This document shows, piece by piece, positions 9,273 through 18,974 of a stretch of 64,000 bases of DNA. The stretch is from Gammaproteobacteria bacterium. GTDB taxonomy: Bacteria > Pseudomonadota > Gammaproteobacteria > JACKNK01. Location of the stretch: the NCBI GenBank assembly GCA_024234955.1, contig JACKNK010000004.1, positions 62,001 through 126,000 on the forward strand, given 5' to 3'. Each line of letters begins with the position of its first letter. Position 1 is the stretch's first letter. A model generated the notes under the pieces. That model had not been told where the DNA came from, did not search any database, and saw nothing but the letters and a program-made list of their open reading frames with translations. Both the position numbers and the translations under genes were made by a program.

Positions 9273-9770
9273 CTAAAAGCCTGCATGAGATATATCCCGC
9301 AAGCTGGAAACAAAGGATTCCGCGATATGGGACGACGTCTGCAGGCCCAGCTTACGGGCTTCACCCGTATGTTCTATGGCAATCGTCAGGTCGGCGGGCG
9401 GCAATACGCCGACGCCGCGTTCCGGCCACTCGACCAGGCACAAGGCGGGCACTTCGAGCAGATCCCGAAGGCCCAGATACTCAAGCTCCTCCGGGTCGCC
9501 CAGGCGGTACAGATCCAGGTGATAGCCAGGGCCGGTATCCAGCTCATAGGGTTCGATCAGGGTGTAGGTCGGACTGCGCACCGCTCCCTGATGCCCGAGC
9601 CCGCGCAACCAGGCGCGCACCAGGGTGGTCTTGCCGGCGCCAAGATCCCCGCGCAGATGCACAAACATGCCTCGCCCGTCGGCCACCGCTTTCCATGCCG
9701 TGGCACACGCCTGCCCCAGCATGATCATGGCGGGCTCGCCACGGATTTCGTCGAAGATGAGTGTGCGCAT
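9273..9770 (-). CDS. tsaE: tRNA threonylcarbamoyladenosine biosynthesis ATPase
   Basis: The 165-residue ATPase is the energy-coupling subunit of the TsaBDE complex that makes t6A37 in ANN-decoding tRNAs. The Walker A is HLRGDLGAGKTTLVRAWLRG (residues ~40-58). It is followed by the family motif SPTYTLIEPY and by HLDLYRLGDPEELEYLGL. Start ATG 9770 (MRTLIFDEI) was preferred over the longer open frame to 9923, whose extra 51 residues lie inside nnr and resemble nothing. The gene lies 19 bp after nnr, the conserved order. Confidence 0.94.
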   Translation of the reverse strand: MRTLIFDEIRGEPAMIMLGQACATAWKAVADGRGMFVHLRGDLGAGKTTLVRAWLRGLGHQGAVRSPTYTLIEPYELDTGPGYHLDLYRLGDPEELEYLGLRDLLEVPALCLVEWPERGVGVLPPADLTIAIEHTGEARKLGLQTSSHIAESFVSSLRDISHAGF

Positions 9771-9789
9771 GAGGGATCGTGAAAATCGG

Positions 9790-11280
9790 TTACGGATTGA
9801 CCAGACGACGCAGCGGCACGAACAGATCGGTAGCAAGCAGACCGCGTTCCCCGCCGTCCCGCGCCGCCCGATCTGCCGCCACCGCATGCAGCCAGGTGCC
9901 GCTGGCGGTCGCAGCGTGGGCATTCAGACCCTGCGCGAACAGACCGGCAATGATGCCGCTCAACACATCGCCCATTCCCCCGCTGGCCATACCTGGATTC
10001 CCCCGGTCACACAGCCCCAGGGGGGGATGTCGTGAAGCCACCAGGCTACCGGCCCCCTTCAACAGCACAACCCCGCCGAATCGCTCGCGTAACGCGGCCA
10101 CCGCCGCGAAACGATCGGCCTGAACGTCGCCGACACGAATGCCGAGCAGCCGCGCCGCTTCACCCGGATGTGGTGTCAGAATCCAGTCGTCGCGGCGGAT
10201 GGGCTGTTCCGCAAGCAGATTCAAGGCATCGGCATCGACCACCATCGGGCGACCGCTCTCCAGGGCGGCGGACCACATCGTCCGGCCCCAGTCTTCCTGG
10301 CCCAGCCCGCATCCCACCACCAGGACATCGGCACGCGCCGCCAGCGTTGATAACGATTCGACATGTTCGACACCGCGACACATCAACTCCGGACGCCCGA
10401 CAAGCATCGCCGCGACGTGATCGTGGCGTGTCGCCACACTGACCAGGCCCGCACCACTCCGCGCTGCCGCTTCCGCCGCCATGCGCGCCGCGCCGGCATA
10501 ACCGTGATCGCCACCGATCACCAGCACATGCCCGAAACGTCCCTTGTGGGCGTCGCGGTCACGACGACGCAAGCCGGCATTGACCTGCCGCGAGTCGATG
10601 CGCTGAACCGCAGGCGTCTGGGTGGCGATCACCGACGCCGGCACATCCAGGCTGTCGAATTCAATCGCACCGCAGCAATCCGGCCCTTGCCCGGTAAACA
10701 GCCCCTGTTTCAGACCGATAAAGCTGACTGTCACCTCCGCACGCACGGCAGCGCCCTGGATTGCGCCGGTATCTGCGGACAGGCCCGAAGGGATGTCCAC
10801 GGCCAATACCGCCGCCGGGTCCGCGTTAATGGTCTCGACAACCTCCCGCCAGACTCCGTCCAGCGGTCGCGATAGCCCGGTTCCGAACAAGGCATCGACG
10901 ATCACGTCGTAACCCGCGAGCGCATCCCGGCTGAACGCCAGTTCCCGCCCTCCCGCCGAGCGATAGGACTCCGCGGCAGCCCGCGCACCCCCCTGCAATG
11001 CGCCCGCGTCCCCGACCTGAAACACGGTGACCTTGAAATGCTGGCTCGCCATTGCCGCACGCGCGAGCACATAACCGTCGCCCGCGTTGTTGCCGACACC
11101 GCAGACCACGGCCAGCCGCCGTGCGTCCGGCCAACGACGTCGCAGGGCCTGGAAGGCGGCGAGCCCGGCCCGCTCCATCAAGGCCGATCCGGCAACACCG
11201 CGTTCCTCGATGGCGATGCGGTCCATTTCACGGACCTGGGCGGCTGTATAAAGTGGCAAAGGCAAAGGATGATCCGACAT
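9790..11280 (-). CDS. nnr: Bifunctional NAD(P)H-hydrate epimerase / ADP-dependent dehydratase
   Basis: The 496-residue enzyme repairs damaged NAD(P)HX. The N-terminal YjeF_N epimerase domain (about 1-210) contains VCGVGNNAGDGYVLARA and ALFGTGLSRPLDG. The C-terminal carbohydrate-kinase-like dehydratase domain (about 230-490) contains LTPHPGEAARLL and the nucleotide site GMASGGMGDVLSG. ATG 11280 (MSDHPLPLPLYTAAQVREMD) was taken as start; a GTG at 11310 is in frame. It is divergent from queG and precedes tsaE. Confidence 0.94.
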   Translation of the reverse strand: MSDHPLPLPLYTAAQVREMDRIAIEERGVAGSALMERAGLAAFQALRRRWPDARRLAVVCGVGNNAGDGYVLARAAMASQHFKVTVFQVGDAGALQGGARAAAESYRSAGGRELAFSRDALAGYDVIVDALFGTGLSRPLDGVWREVVETINADPAAVLAVDIPSGLSADTGAIQGAAVRAEVTVSFIGLKQGLFTGQGPDCCGAIEFDSLDVPASVIATQTPAVQRIDSRQVNAGLRRRDRDAHKGRFGHVLVIGGDHGYAGAARMAAEAAARSGAGLVSVATRHDHVAAMLVGRPELMCRGVEHVESLSTLAARADVLVVGCGLGQEDWGRTMWSAALESGRPMVVDADALNLLAEQPIRRDDWILTPHPGEAARLLGIRVGDVQADRFAAVAALRERFGGVVLLKGAGSLVASRHPPLGLCDRGNPGMASGGMGDVLSGIIAGLFAQGLNAHAATASGTWLHAVAADRAARDGGERGLLATDLFVPLRRLVNP

Positions 11281-11419
11281 GACCGTGTTCGACCTGACAT
11301 TGGAACGCACAGATTGCCGTAAAACACCGCATTAATGTGGGTTGGGCCAAAATGACCCGATCCGATCTGCCCCGGCCCTACCTGGCCCGGCCCATACCCA
11401 AGCTCATGTTCCCGAACCC

Positions 11420-12493
11420 GTGACGCTGAATCAGCAAATCAAACGTTGGGCCGCCGAACTCGGTTTTCAGGCCTGCGGCATCGCCGGGATCGAACCGCCC
11501 GAAGCCGAAGCCCGTTTTCTCGACTGGCTCCGGCGCGGCTACCACGGGGACATGGATTACATGGCCCGCCACGGCACCAAACGCAGCCGCCCCGCCGAAC
11601 TGGAACCGGGCACCTTGCGCGTGATCAGCGTGCGCATGGATTACCTGCCCCCCGACCTGCCGGATGCCTGGGCACAACTCGCCGATCCGCTTCGCGCAAC
11701 CGTGTCCCGCTACGCCCTCGGTCGGGATTATCACAAGCTGATGCGGCAACGTCTGCAGCGCCTGGCCGAACGCATCGAGTCACGGGTCGGCGCATTCCAT
11801 TACCGAGCCTTTTCCGACAGTGCCCCGGTTCTGGAAAAGCCGCTCGCAAATCAGGCTGGACTCGGCTGGCAGGGCAAGCACAGCAATCTGATCGCCCAGG
11901 ATGCCGGGTCGTGGTTTTTCCTCGGCGAGTTATATGTCGGGCTTGAACTGCCCATCGACCCACCCGCCGACAACCACTGCGGCTCGTGTCAGGCCTGCAT
12001 CGATGTCTGCCCCACTCAGGCGATCGTTGCGCCCTATCAGGTGGATGCCCGGCGGTGCATCTCCTACCTGACCATCGAATTGCACGGGCCGATTCCGGAG
12101 GCACTGCGCGCACCCATCGGCAACCGCATCTACGGTTGTGACGACTGCCAACTCGTCTGTCCGTGGAACAAGTTCGCCACGCCCACTGCCGAAGTCGATT
12201 TCCATCCCCGCAACGGGCTGGATCAAGCCAGCTTGATCGCGCTGTTTGCCTGGGACGAATCCACCTTCCTGGCGCGTACCGAGGGATCGGCAATCCGTCG
12301 CATCGGACATGAGCGTTGGTTGCGCAACATCGCCGTCGCGCTCGGCAATGCCTATCGGGCAAACCCGCTGAACGCACACCTCCGCGAGGCCCTGGTGGCG
12401 CGGTGCACACATCCCTCTCCTCTGATTCGGGAACATGTCGTCTGGGCGATGAATCAGGTCGGGAAAAGCGCCGACTACACTCCGAACCCATGA
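11420..12493 (+). CDS. queG: Epoxyqueuosine reductase
   Basis: The protein carries out the last step of queuosine synthesis in tRNA, reducing epoxyqueuosine with cobalamin and two [4Fe-4S] clusters. Both ferredoxin-type motifs are visible: CGSCQACIDVCPTQAI and CDDCQLVCPWNKF. A C-terminal HEAT-like segment follows (RWLRNIAVALGNAY). The start is uncertain. The frame contains no ATG before the conserved TLNQQIKRWAAELGF. GTG 11420 gives 357 residues and the expected N-terminus; TTG 11342 would add 26 residues. The stop overlaps the start of aas (ATGA), so the two genes are coupled. Confidence 0.93.
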   Translation: MTLNQQIKRWAAELGFQACGIAGIEPPEAEARFLDWLRRGYHGDMDYMARHGTKRSRPAELEPGTLRVISVRMDYLPPDLPDAWAQLADPLRATVSRYALGRDYHKLMRQRLQRLAERIESRVGAFHYRAFSDSAPVLEKPLANQAGLGWQGKHSNLIAQDAGSWFFLGELYVGLELPIDPPADNHCGSCQACIDVCPTQAIVAPYQVDARRCISYLTIELHGPIPEALRAPIGNRIYGCDDCQLVCPWNKFATPTAEVDFHPRNGLDQASLIALFAWDESTFLARTEGSAIRRIGHERWLRNIAVALGNAYRANPLNAHLREALVARCTHPSPLIREHVVWAMNQVGKSADYTPNP

Positions 12494-14661
12494 ATCTGCC
12501 CATGAATCTCGTTCAGGCTATGACGCGCGGGCTGTTGCGGCTTGCGTTCCGGGTCCGACTGCGCGGCTGGGAGCATCTCGCCGCAAGCGGCCGCCCCACC
12601 CTGATCGTCGCGAATCACGTCTCCTTCCTTGATGGCGCGCTGTTATGGGCCTTCCTGCCCGGACGGGTGCGCTTCGCAATCAGCACCCTGCATGCACGTA
12701 CCTGGTGGATCAAACCAATCGTCCGGCTCACAGGCCTGTTTCCGCTCGATCAACTCAACCCGATGGCGCTGAAGAGTTTCATCGAGGCGCTCAAATCCGG
12801 TGCCACCATGGGCATCTTTCCCGAAGGCCGGATCACCCGTACCGGCGGCCTGATGAAGATATATCAAGGCCCGGCGACCGCTGCGGATCGCGCCGACGCA
12901 GACATCCTGCCGATCCATATCGAAGGCGCGCAATATCACCCCAGCGCCCGGCTCGGCGCCCGGGTACGAGCCCGACTCTGGCCACAGATCACCCTGACGG
13001 CCGGTCCGCGTCGCAAGCTCGACATCCCCGACGGCCTGGATACGCGCACCCGTCGCCGCGTTGCCGCCGAAGCCCTGGGGGAAATCCTGATCGAATCGGC
13101 GGCCATCGCACGGCACCGCTCGCAGACCCTGCCCGAAGCACTGATCGACGCCTGCCGCCTGCATGGTCCGAAACAGATTGTCATGGAGGACATGGATAGG
13201 GACCCTTGGAGTTACCGGCGTCTGTTCATCAAGGCCCATGCCATTGGCGAACTCATCGCAAGGCGGCACAAGGTGGGTGAGAACATCGGCCTGATGCTGC
13301 CCAACAGCAACGGCTCGGTCGCCGTGCTGCTCGGCATGATGCTGCATGGCCGCGTCCCGGCAATGGTCAACTTCACCGCCGGCGCAGGGACCATCAAACA
13401 GGCCATGCGTACCGCCGGGGTGACCGTGGTCTACACCTCGTCGCGCTTCATCGCGCAAGGCGGGTTCGAAGCGCTCGCCGCCGCCCTCGCGGAAGATCTT
13501 GATCTGCGTTATCTGGACGACTTCAAACCGGAGGTCACCCCATTCCTCAAACTCACCGCACTGTGGCGAGGCTGGCGCGGTCGGATACCGGTGCGACGTC
13601 AGGCCGATGACCCGGCGGTGATCCTGTTCACCAGCGGATCGGAAGGCCTGCCCAAGGGCGTGGTGCTGTCGCACAGCAACCTGCTCGCCAACTGCACCCA
13701 GATCACCGCCCGCATGCCCTTCCTTCCGGACGAGGTGCTGTTCGCCGCGCTACCGATGTTTCACGCCTTCGGCCTCACCGGCGGCGTGTTCCTGCCGCTG
13801 CTGCACGGCGTGCGCACCTTCCTGTATCCGACGCCGCTGCATTACAAACTGATTCCGGAGCTGGTCTACGACACCTACGCCACCGCCCTCTTCGGCAGCA
13901 ACACCTTCCTCGCCGGATACGCCCGCCACGCGGACCCGATGGACATGCAGCACCTGCGCTATGTCGTCGCCGGGGCGGAACGCCTGCAGGAAGGGACCCG
14001 CGACCTCTGGCTCAACAAGTTCGGCGTACGCATTCTCGAAGGCTACGGCGCCACCGAGACCAGCCCGGTGCTGTCGGTAAACAGTCCGCAACGCTATCGC
14101 GCCGGTAGCGTCGGCCCGTTCCTGCCCCGGGTCGAATACCGGCTGGAACCTGTTGAAGGAGTGCCTGAAGGCGGGCAACTGATCGTGCGCGGACCCAACG
14201 TCATGCTCGGTTATCTGCGCGCCGAGCGGCCCGGTGTACTCGAATTGCCGCGCTACGAATTTGCCGATGGCAGCGTCCGGGAAGGCTGGTACGATACCGG
14301 CGACATCGCCCGCGTCGAAGACGGCTTTCTCTATCTGATCGACCGCGCCAAACGCTTCGCCAAGATCGGAGGGGAAATGGTTTCGCTGGCGGGCGTGGAG
14401 ACCCTCGTTCACGGACTCTGGCCTCAACTCGGTCACGCCGCCGTCGCCATCCCCGACGAGCGCAAAGGCGAGCGCATCGTATTGATCACCGAACACCCGG
14501 ATGTGAACCGCCACGCGATCACCCAACGCATCCAGGAACTTGGGCAAAGTGAATTGTCTGCGCCGTCAATCATTCATCGGGTGGACGTCCTACCCACCCT
14601 AAGCACGGGGAAAACCGACTATCCCGCTTGCCTAGAAATCGCCGAATCCGCACAGAACTGA
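12490..14661 (+). CDS. aas: 2-acylglycerophosphoethanolamine acyltransferase / acyl-ACP synthetase
   Basis: The 723-residue bifunctional inner-membrane enzyme re-acylates lysophospholipid. The N-terminal PlsC domain has NHVSFLDGALL (HX4D) and FPEGRITRTGG. The C-terminal adenylate-forming domain has LFTSGSEGLPKGVVLSH (about residue 378), the GYGATETSPVLS motif and YDTGDIARVEDGFLYLIDR. Length agrees with E. coli Aas (719). ATG 12490 overlaps the queG stop by 4 bp; the longer open frame is queG in another frame. No lplT-type flippase gene is nearby. Confidence 0.92.
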   Translation: MNLPMNLVQAMTRGLLRLAFRVRLRGWEHLAASGRPTLIVANHVSFLDGALLWAFLPGRVRFAISTLHARTWWIKPIVRLTGLFPLDQLNPMALKSFIEALKSGATMGIFPEGRITRTGGLMKIYQGPATAADRADADILPIHIEGAQYHPSARLGARVRARLWPQITLTAGPRRKLDIPDGLDTRTRRRVAAEALGEILIESAAIARHRSQTLPEALIDACRLHGPKQIVMEDMDRDPWSYRRLFIKAHAIGELIARRHKVGENIGLMLPNSNGSVAVLLGMMLHGRVPAMVNFTAGAGTIKQAMRTAGVTVVYTSSRFIAQGGFEALAAALAEDLDLRYLDDFKPEVTPFLKLTALWRGWRGRIPVRRQADDPAVILFTSGSEGLPKGVVLSHSNLLANCTQITARMPFLPDEVLFAALPMFHAFGLTGGVFLPLLHGVRTFLYPTPLHYKLIPELVYDTYATALFGSNTFLAGYARHADPMDMQHLRYVVAGAERLQEGTRDLWLNKFGVRILEGYGATETSPVLSVNSPQRYRAGSVGPFLPRVEYRLEPVEGVPEGGQLIVRGPNVMLGYLRAERPGVLELPRYEFADGSVREGWYDTGDIARVEDGFLYLIDRAKRFAKIGGEMVSLAGVETLVHGLWPQLGHAAVAIPDERKGERIVLITEHPDVNRHAITQRIQELGQSELSAPSIIHRVDVLPTLSTGKTDYPACLEIAESAQN

Positions 14662-14757
14662 TCTACATCAAATTATTAAATACCCATATTCATACACTGG
14701 CATCACCTTCAAAAACCGGGGCACGACCCCGACTCAACGACTACTGAGGTGACCACC

Positions 14758-14892
14758 ATGGATCTCTGGATGAATCTTCTTTTCGGCAACCCCATCGGCC
14801 TAGCCAGCATGATCGTGGTCCTGACCACCTTCGCGATCATCAGCTACATCACCGTCATGTTCATCAGCAAGTCCGGCAAGCATCATCATTGA
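14758..14892 (+). CDS. DUF3149-like small membrane protein
   Basis: The 44-residue protein starts at ATG 14758 with GAGGTGA 6 bp upstream. MDLWMNLLFGNPIGLASMIV opens a single hydrophobic helix (about residues 12-36), and the tail is basic and His-rich (SKSGKHHH). The pattern of a short N-terminal 'NPIGL' turn, one membrane span and a lysine-rich end fits the DUF3149 family of about 40-60 residues. It is bounded by its own strong terminator at 14914. Function unknown. Confidence 0.72.
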   Translation: MDLWMNLLFGNPIGLASMIVVLTTFAIISYITVMFISKSGKHHH

Positions 14893-14913
14893 CATCGCCG
14901 AACCCACACCCAA

Positions 14914-14954
14914 AAGGCCCGCGATCGGCACGCTGATCACGGGCCTTGTTTTTT
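14914..14954 (+). terminator. Rho-independent terminator after the DUF3149 gene
   Basis: AAGGCCCG (14914-14921) pairs with CGGGCCTT (14940-14947). An inner GATC/GATC pairing extends the stem, and a GTTTTTTG tract follows. Confidence 0.85.
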
Positions 14955-15310
14955 GCCGCAATTCCGTCTCCCCTGGAACCCGGTGACTCAGGCAAACCGT
15001 ATCCGGTTGGCCGGTTGAGCAATATCCGGGTAGCGACGCTCACTTAAGCTGACCAGGCGTCGCAGTCAGGACTTCAGATGCGTTATCCGGAGGACCTCAA
15101 CCGAGTGCCTCCACGATCCGAACACGGATTGACTGAACGCTGCCTATTTGCAACCCCCGACCGGGACAGGCATCCTCCGCGCAGATACGTCTAGAACGGT
15201 TCGCGATCCCTCCTGCCGGCGCGGAATTGTCCGGCACACAACACGCAAGCACCCATGCTTGGGACGACGACCGCAGACCCGCACTCCACCCCCTTTCCGG
15301 AGGATCACCG
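14955..15310. other. Non-coding spacer before the 1167-residue gene
   Basis: No credible reading frame or RNA gene was recognised in these 356 bases. The only clear signal is the GGAGG ribosome site at 15299-15303, 7 bp before ATG 15311. The promoter of the large downstream gene must lie here, but no good -35/-10 pair stood out. Confidence 0.5.
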
Positions 15311-18300
15311 ATGGACTTCGAACAGGCCCTGGGCATACGCCCCAACATGGCCGACGAGGCCGATCGTCGCCGTCGTCTTCAGCTTTACATCAACCTCAAG
15401 CTGGCATCTTCCGGACAACCGGTTTGCCCGGGCAGCGACGATGGCGAATTCCTGCTCGCCTCCGACGATCTGTTGCAGAGCTACCGGGAAAAATCCCGCC
15501 TGCTGAGCGGCCACCTTTGCCCGGCGGATCGGCGCATCCAGGACTTCCTGGACGACTACCTCGCGGATGCGGATGCGGACGTGTCCCCGCACCTGCCCAG
15601 CGAGACCATCGTGCTCGACCGCCACGGCGTGGCCCGCGAGCTGTCCCTGCCGATGGGTGGCGATGTCTTCAAGTCCGACATCATCACCAGTTACCGGGTG
15701 AAACAGGGCGTGATCCACAATCCGGCGTCGGATCGTCGCACCACCAAGGGGTCGTTTCATGTCGTCGAAGGCGGCCTGCCGATTCCGGGCGACAAGAAGG
15801 CGGTACCCAAGATCGCGTTCGCGCGCATGCTCGCCACCGCGTTCGTGCCGCCCTCCGATCTGATGACGCTGCCGTTCACCTCGACGCTGGACGATCCGGC
15901 ACGAGTGTTTGTCTCGCTGCTGCTGCGACCGGTGGTATGCCCCGCAATTCCGGGACGTGAAGCCGCCAAATCGATGGAAACGCGCTTCTTTGCGCCGGGC
16001 AACCTGGTCTCCAACCTCGACTTCGTGGAGAGCATCTTCGGCAACGCCGGCAATCCGTCGCTGCCGCGCAACGATGCCGCGCTCGATGTCGATCACTGGT
16101 CCGGCCATACCGGCTGCGTGATCCTGGCCCCGCATCTGGTGAGCATGACCAAGAAGGAACTCGGCCTGCCGCATATCGACGACGCCAGCGAGCGCCAGAT
16201 CCACGACGGCATGTGCTGGGAGAACGAGGACGAGCTGTACAACGACGGCAGCGCCTTCAAGATCACCGCCCGCGACGGGCGCGGCGTGATCGTGACCATC
16301 CTGGCCGACAACTATTACGGCTACTGCAAGAAAGAGGTCAAAACCCAGCTCAGCTACGCCGCCAATCTCTACGGCCTGGCCGAAGAGGAACACGCCGGCG
16401 GCGCACTTGCCTTCCATCGCCGCAATCACGGTGAGGAATACGGCGTGGACAGCATCACCCGTCAGGGCGACTACCACTTCGATCAGGTGGTCGAAATGTA
16501 TGGCGAGCTGATGGATGTCCATGACGAGGGCTATGCCACCGACAAGACCCATCCCGAGATCGTCTACGTGCCGCAGGACCTGCGCATGGACCTGAACGCA
16601 CAGACCATTTCCTGGGTGCGCGAGCACCGTCCGCAGACCATCAAGCTGCAGCCGGGCAAGATCTACATCCAGCCGAACGGTTACAAGGTGCAGATGATGA
16701 AGCACCCGGGCGCCCCCTCCTGGCGACTGGTCGGCACCGAGCCCGAAGGCACCTTCTGCCATAAGCCATCGACGGTTTCCGGTGGCGGCAAATCGGAAAT
16801 CTCCAAATCCATCGAAGACGCGGTCATCTACGGACCGATGTTCGTCAACGACCTGGAGGAAGATCTCGATCTGGTTCAGGCGATCTTCGATCACGACTAC
16901 AGCGACCGCCTGAAGCCTGAATTCATCCACGAAGATCGCGATCCCAGCCGCCAGCCGTTGTCGCCGCAACGCAGCCTTGGTTCGGTGATCAAACTGCTGA
17001 CCCCGGGCCCCAGCAACACCAACGAATACAACGCCTGGCTGGAAGACATCCCCGAGCGCATCCGCGCCCTCGCGTTCCTGATCAAGCGCTTCTATCAGCC
17101 ATCCTGGGGCAACGACTGGCGCCAGTATCTGTCGGTGGACGTGATCAATGGCATGCCCGGGCATGAACTGAAGATCAACGATCGCCGCCTGGTCGGTTCC
17201 TACCTGCGTGTCGGCCTGGAGTCCAACGGGGCCTGGCGTCTGTTCAAGGTGCGTCAGGACTTCATCGCCGCCGCCAAGGTGCAGATGGAAGACGACATCA
17301 CTGCCTCGGTGGTGGTGCCTTCGAGCGATCTCAGCAACTGCTCGCCCAAATCGGACAATCCCAGCGTCAAGCTGACCCAGAACTGCGAATACCGCCTGTT
17401 CCAGCGCCCGGACGAAGCCATCCATCCCGGTTTCGACACCCAGACCGAGCAGGACATGGCTGCACCGGGCAACTTCATGGCCAATTACGAGCCGCTGGGT
17501 GGCAAGGCCCTGGCGCGTATCGTCGAGGACGTGGTCGGCTTCCAGAAGTTCTCCGACCCGATGCGCAAACGCCTGCAGGACGCCTACGACGACGGCAAGG
17601 GCTACGTGGCCTGCTCCGCCCACCCGCGTCTGGTCGATGGCAAGCCCAGCAAGAACCCGCGCTATCTTCAGTTACGCCCGGATGTGGCCGAGCCGATCCA
17701 TCGTTACGTCGCCGACATGGGTGCGCGTCTGCATCGCCGCGTGCCGCTGGGCACGCCGGTCTGCAGCCCGGTGAACGCCGTGCTTGCCGGCCGTCGCAAC
17801 AATCCGCCGGAGCCCGGCATCCGCCCGCTCGCGGTCTACAACCCGATCCATTATCAGGAACTGCCCGAGCTGTTCATGGACTTCGTCTGCTCGCTGACCG
17901 GCAAGTCCCCATCCACGACCGGCGCCGGCAGTGAAGGCGCGCTCACCAAGGGGCCGTTCAACGCGCTTCGTCCAACCGCCGATCTGAACAACGCCCTGGT
18001 GTCGTTCATCCTCACCGGTTATGCCGGCTTCTCCAGCGCCGCCGGCTACGTCGGTCCGGATCGCCGCGTCGATCACGACATCAGTCTGCTGATCCCGGAA
18101 ATCTGGTGCCGCCTGTCGCAGCGCGAGCGCGATCCCGCGTGGTTGATCAAGCGCGGCTATCTGGAACCCGTCAATGACTTCGAGCACGACGGTCAGAAAG
18201 TACTCGCCAGCCGTCTCGGTTACCGCATTACCGAACGCTTCGTGCAGGGGTTCATGGGCAAGATCTTCGACGGCCCGACCACGGTCTTCGACGAGGCCAT

Positions 18301-18814
18301 CCTGCGACCGGAAACCCAGGATCTCGGCGTGTTCGCGGACGGCGTGCACAACATCTGCGAGGCGCAGCAGCGCGTCGCCCAGCGTTATCTGGACGACGGC
18401 AGCGTCGAAGAGGCCTGCCCGCCGCTGAAGGCCCTGTTGCACATCATGGCAAACGGCGAATATCAGGGTCGCGATGTCCACGATCCGGCGATCCGCGCCC
18501 TGTTCACGCGCGAATCGCTGCTCGCTTCGGACTGGTATCGCACCCGCCTGGAAACCAAGCAGCAGCGCGACATCGCCCTGTGGGAGCGTCATGTCGCGTA
18601 TCTCGACCACTTCATGGGGCTGCAGGGTCACAACGATGTGGTCAGCCGCATGGACATCGCCGGTCGGCTTGAACAGGCACGTCAGCGTCTCGAGGCGGTG
18701 CGCAGTCCCGCCTACCTGAGCAGTCTCAGTGGCACCATCGGTGCCGACCCGATGCAGCCCAACGAGGACATCGCCATCGCCGACAGCGGCGACGTCGGTG
18801 CGGTTGCGGCCTGA
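15311..18814 (+). CDS. Candidate pyrophosphate-dependent PEP carboxykinase
   Basis: This 1167-residue cytoplasmic protein has no signal or membrane segment. It carries a P-loop-like motif STVSGGGKSEISKSI near residues 488-502 that recalls the kinase loop of GTP-type PEP carboxykinase (SACGKTN). Size (about 130 kDa) and this motif suggest the PPi-type PEP carboxykinase family (EC 4.1.1.38) described from Propionibacterium and Entamoeba, often left 'hypothetical' in genomes. Such an enzyme would interconvert oxaloacetate plus PPi with PEP, CO2 and phosphate. ATG 15311 follows GGAGG by 7 bp; the upstream extension to 15227 has no ribosome site. It stands alone, framed by a terminator upstream and a MITE downstream. 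The family assignment comes from memory of size and motif, so it is moderate. Confidence 0.55.
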   Translation: MDFEQALGIRPNMADEADRRRRLQLYINLKLASSGQPVCPGSDDGEFLLASDDLLQSYREKSRLLSGHLCPADRRIQDFLDDYLADADADVSPHLPSETIVLDRHGVARELSLPMGGDVFKSDIITSYRVKQGVIHNPASDRRTTKGSFHVVEGGLPIPGDKKAVPKIAFARMLATAFVPPSDLMTLPFTSTLDDPARVFVSLLLRPVVCPAIPGREAAKSMETRFFAPGNLVSNLDFVESIFGNAGNPSLPRNDAALDVDHWSGHTGCVILAPHLVSMTKKELGLPHIDDASERQIHDGMCWENEDELYNDGSAFKITARDGRGVIVTILADNYYGYCKKEVKTQLSYAANLYGLAEEEHAGGALAFHRRNHGEEYGVDSITRQGDYHFDQVVEMYGELMDVHDEGYATDKTHPEIVYVPQDLRMDLNAQTISWVREHRPQTIKLQPGKIYIQPNGYKVQMMKHPGAPSWRLVGTEPEGTFCHKPSTVSGGGKSEISKSIEDAVIYGPMFVNDLEEDLDLVQAIFDHDYSDRLKPEFIHEDRDPSRQPLSPQRSLGSVIKLLTPGPSNTNEYNAWLEDIPERIRALAFLIKRFYQPSWGNDWRQYLSVDVINGMPGHELKINDRRLVGSYLRVGLESNGAWRLFKVRQDFIAAAKVQMEDDITASVVVPSSDLSNCSPKSDNPSVKLTQNCEYRLFQRPDEAIHPGFDTQTEQDMAAPGNFMANYEPLGGKALARIVEDVVGFQKFSDPMRKRLQDAYDDGKGYVACSAHPRLVDGKPSKNPRYLQLRPDVAEPIHRYVADMGARLHRRVPLGTPVCSPVNAVLAGRRNNPPEPGIRPLAVYNPIHYQELPELFMDFVCSLTGKSPSTTGAGSEGALTKGPFNALRPTADLNNALVSFILTGYAGFSSAAGYVGPDRRVDHDISLLIPEIWCRLSQRERDPAWLIKRGYLEPVNDFEHDGQKVLASRLGYRITERFVQGFMGKIFDGPTTVFDEAILRPETQDLGVFADGVHNICEAQQRVAQRYLDDGSVEEACPPLKALLHIMANGEYQGRDVHDPAIRALFTRESLLASDWYRTRLETKQQRDIALWERHVAYLDHFMGLQGHNDVVSRMDIAGRLEQARQRLEAVRSPAYLSSLSGTIGADPMQPNEDIAIADSGDVGAVAA

Positions 18815-18862
18815 GCAAAAGGCTGCCAGGTCAGGACATCCAGCTGACGCGGGATTCATTAG

Positions 18863-18932
18863 GGAACCTCTGATTGAATCAGGCACGGTTCAGCTGAATG
18901 GCTGAACCGTGAATGATTCGATCAGAGCTTCC
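18863..18932. repeat. MITE-like inverted repeat, copy B (70 bp) with TTAG target duplication
   Basis: The ends are GGAACCTCTGATTGAATCA and TGATTCGATCAGAGCTTCC. The interior is itself a palindrome (CACGGTTCAGC ... GCTGAACCGTG), so the whole element folds as one hairpin. TTAG occurs directly on both sides (18859-18862 and 18933-18936). It lies 48 bp after a stop codon and 42 bp before the thioredoxin gene. Confidence 0.8.
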
Positions 18933-18974
18933 TTAGGGCTAAGCTGAGACAAAATCCCTTCCTGGAAGCGCGAC

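Noticed and set aside
15305..17623. Open frame of 772 codons on the minus strand
   Set aside because: Antisense of the candidate PEP carboxykinase gene; composition is His/Val-rich shadow sequence without motifs.
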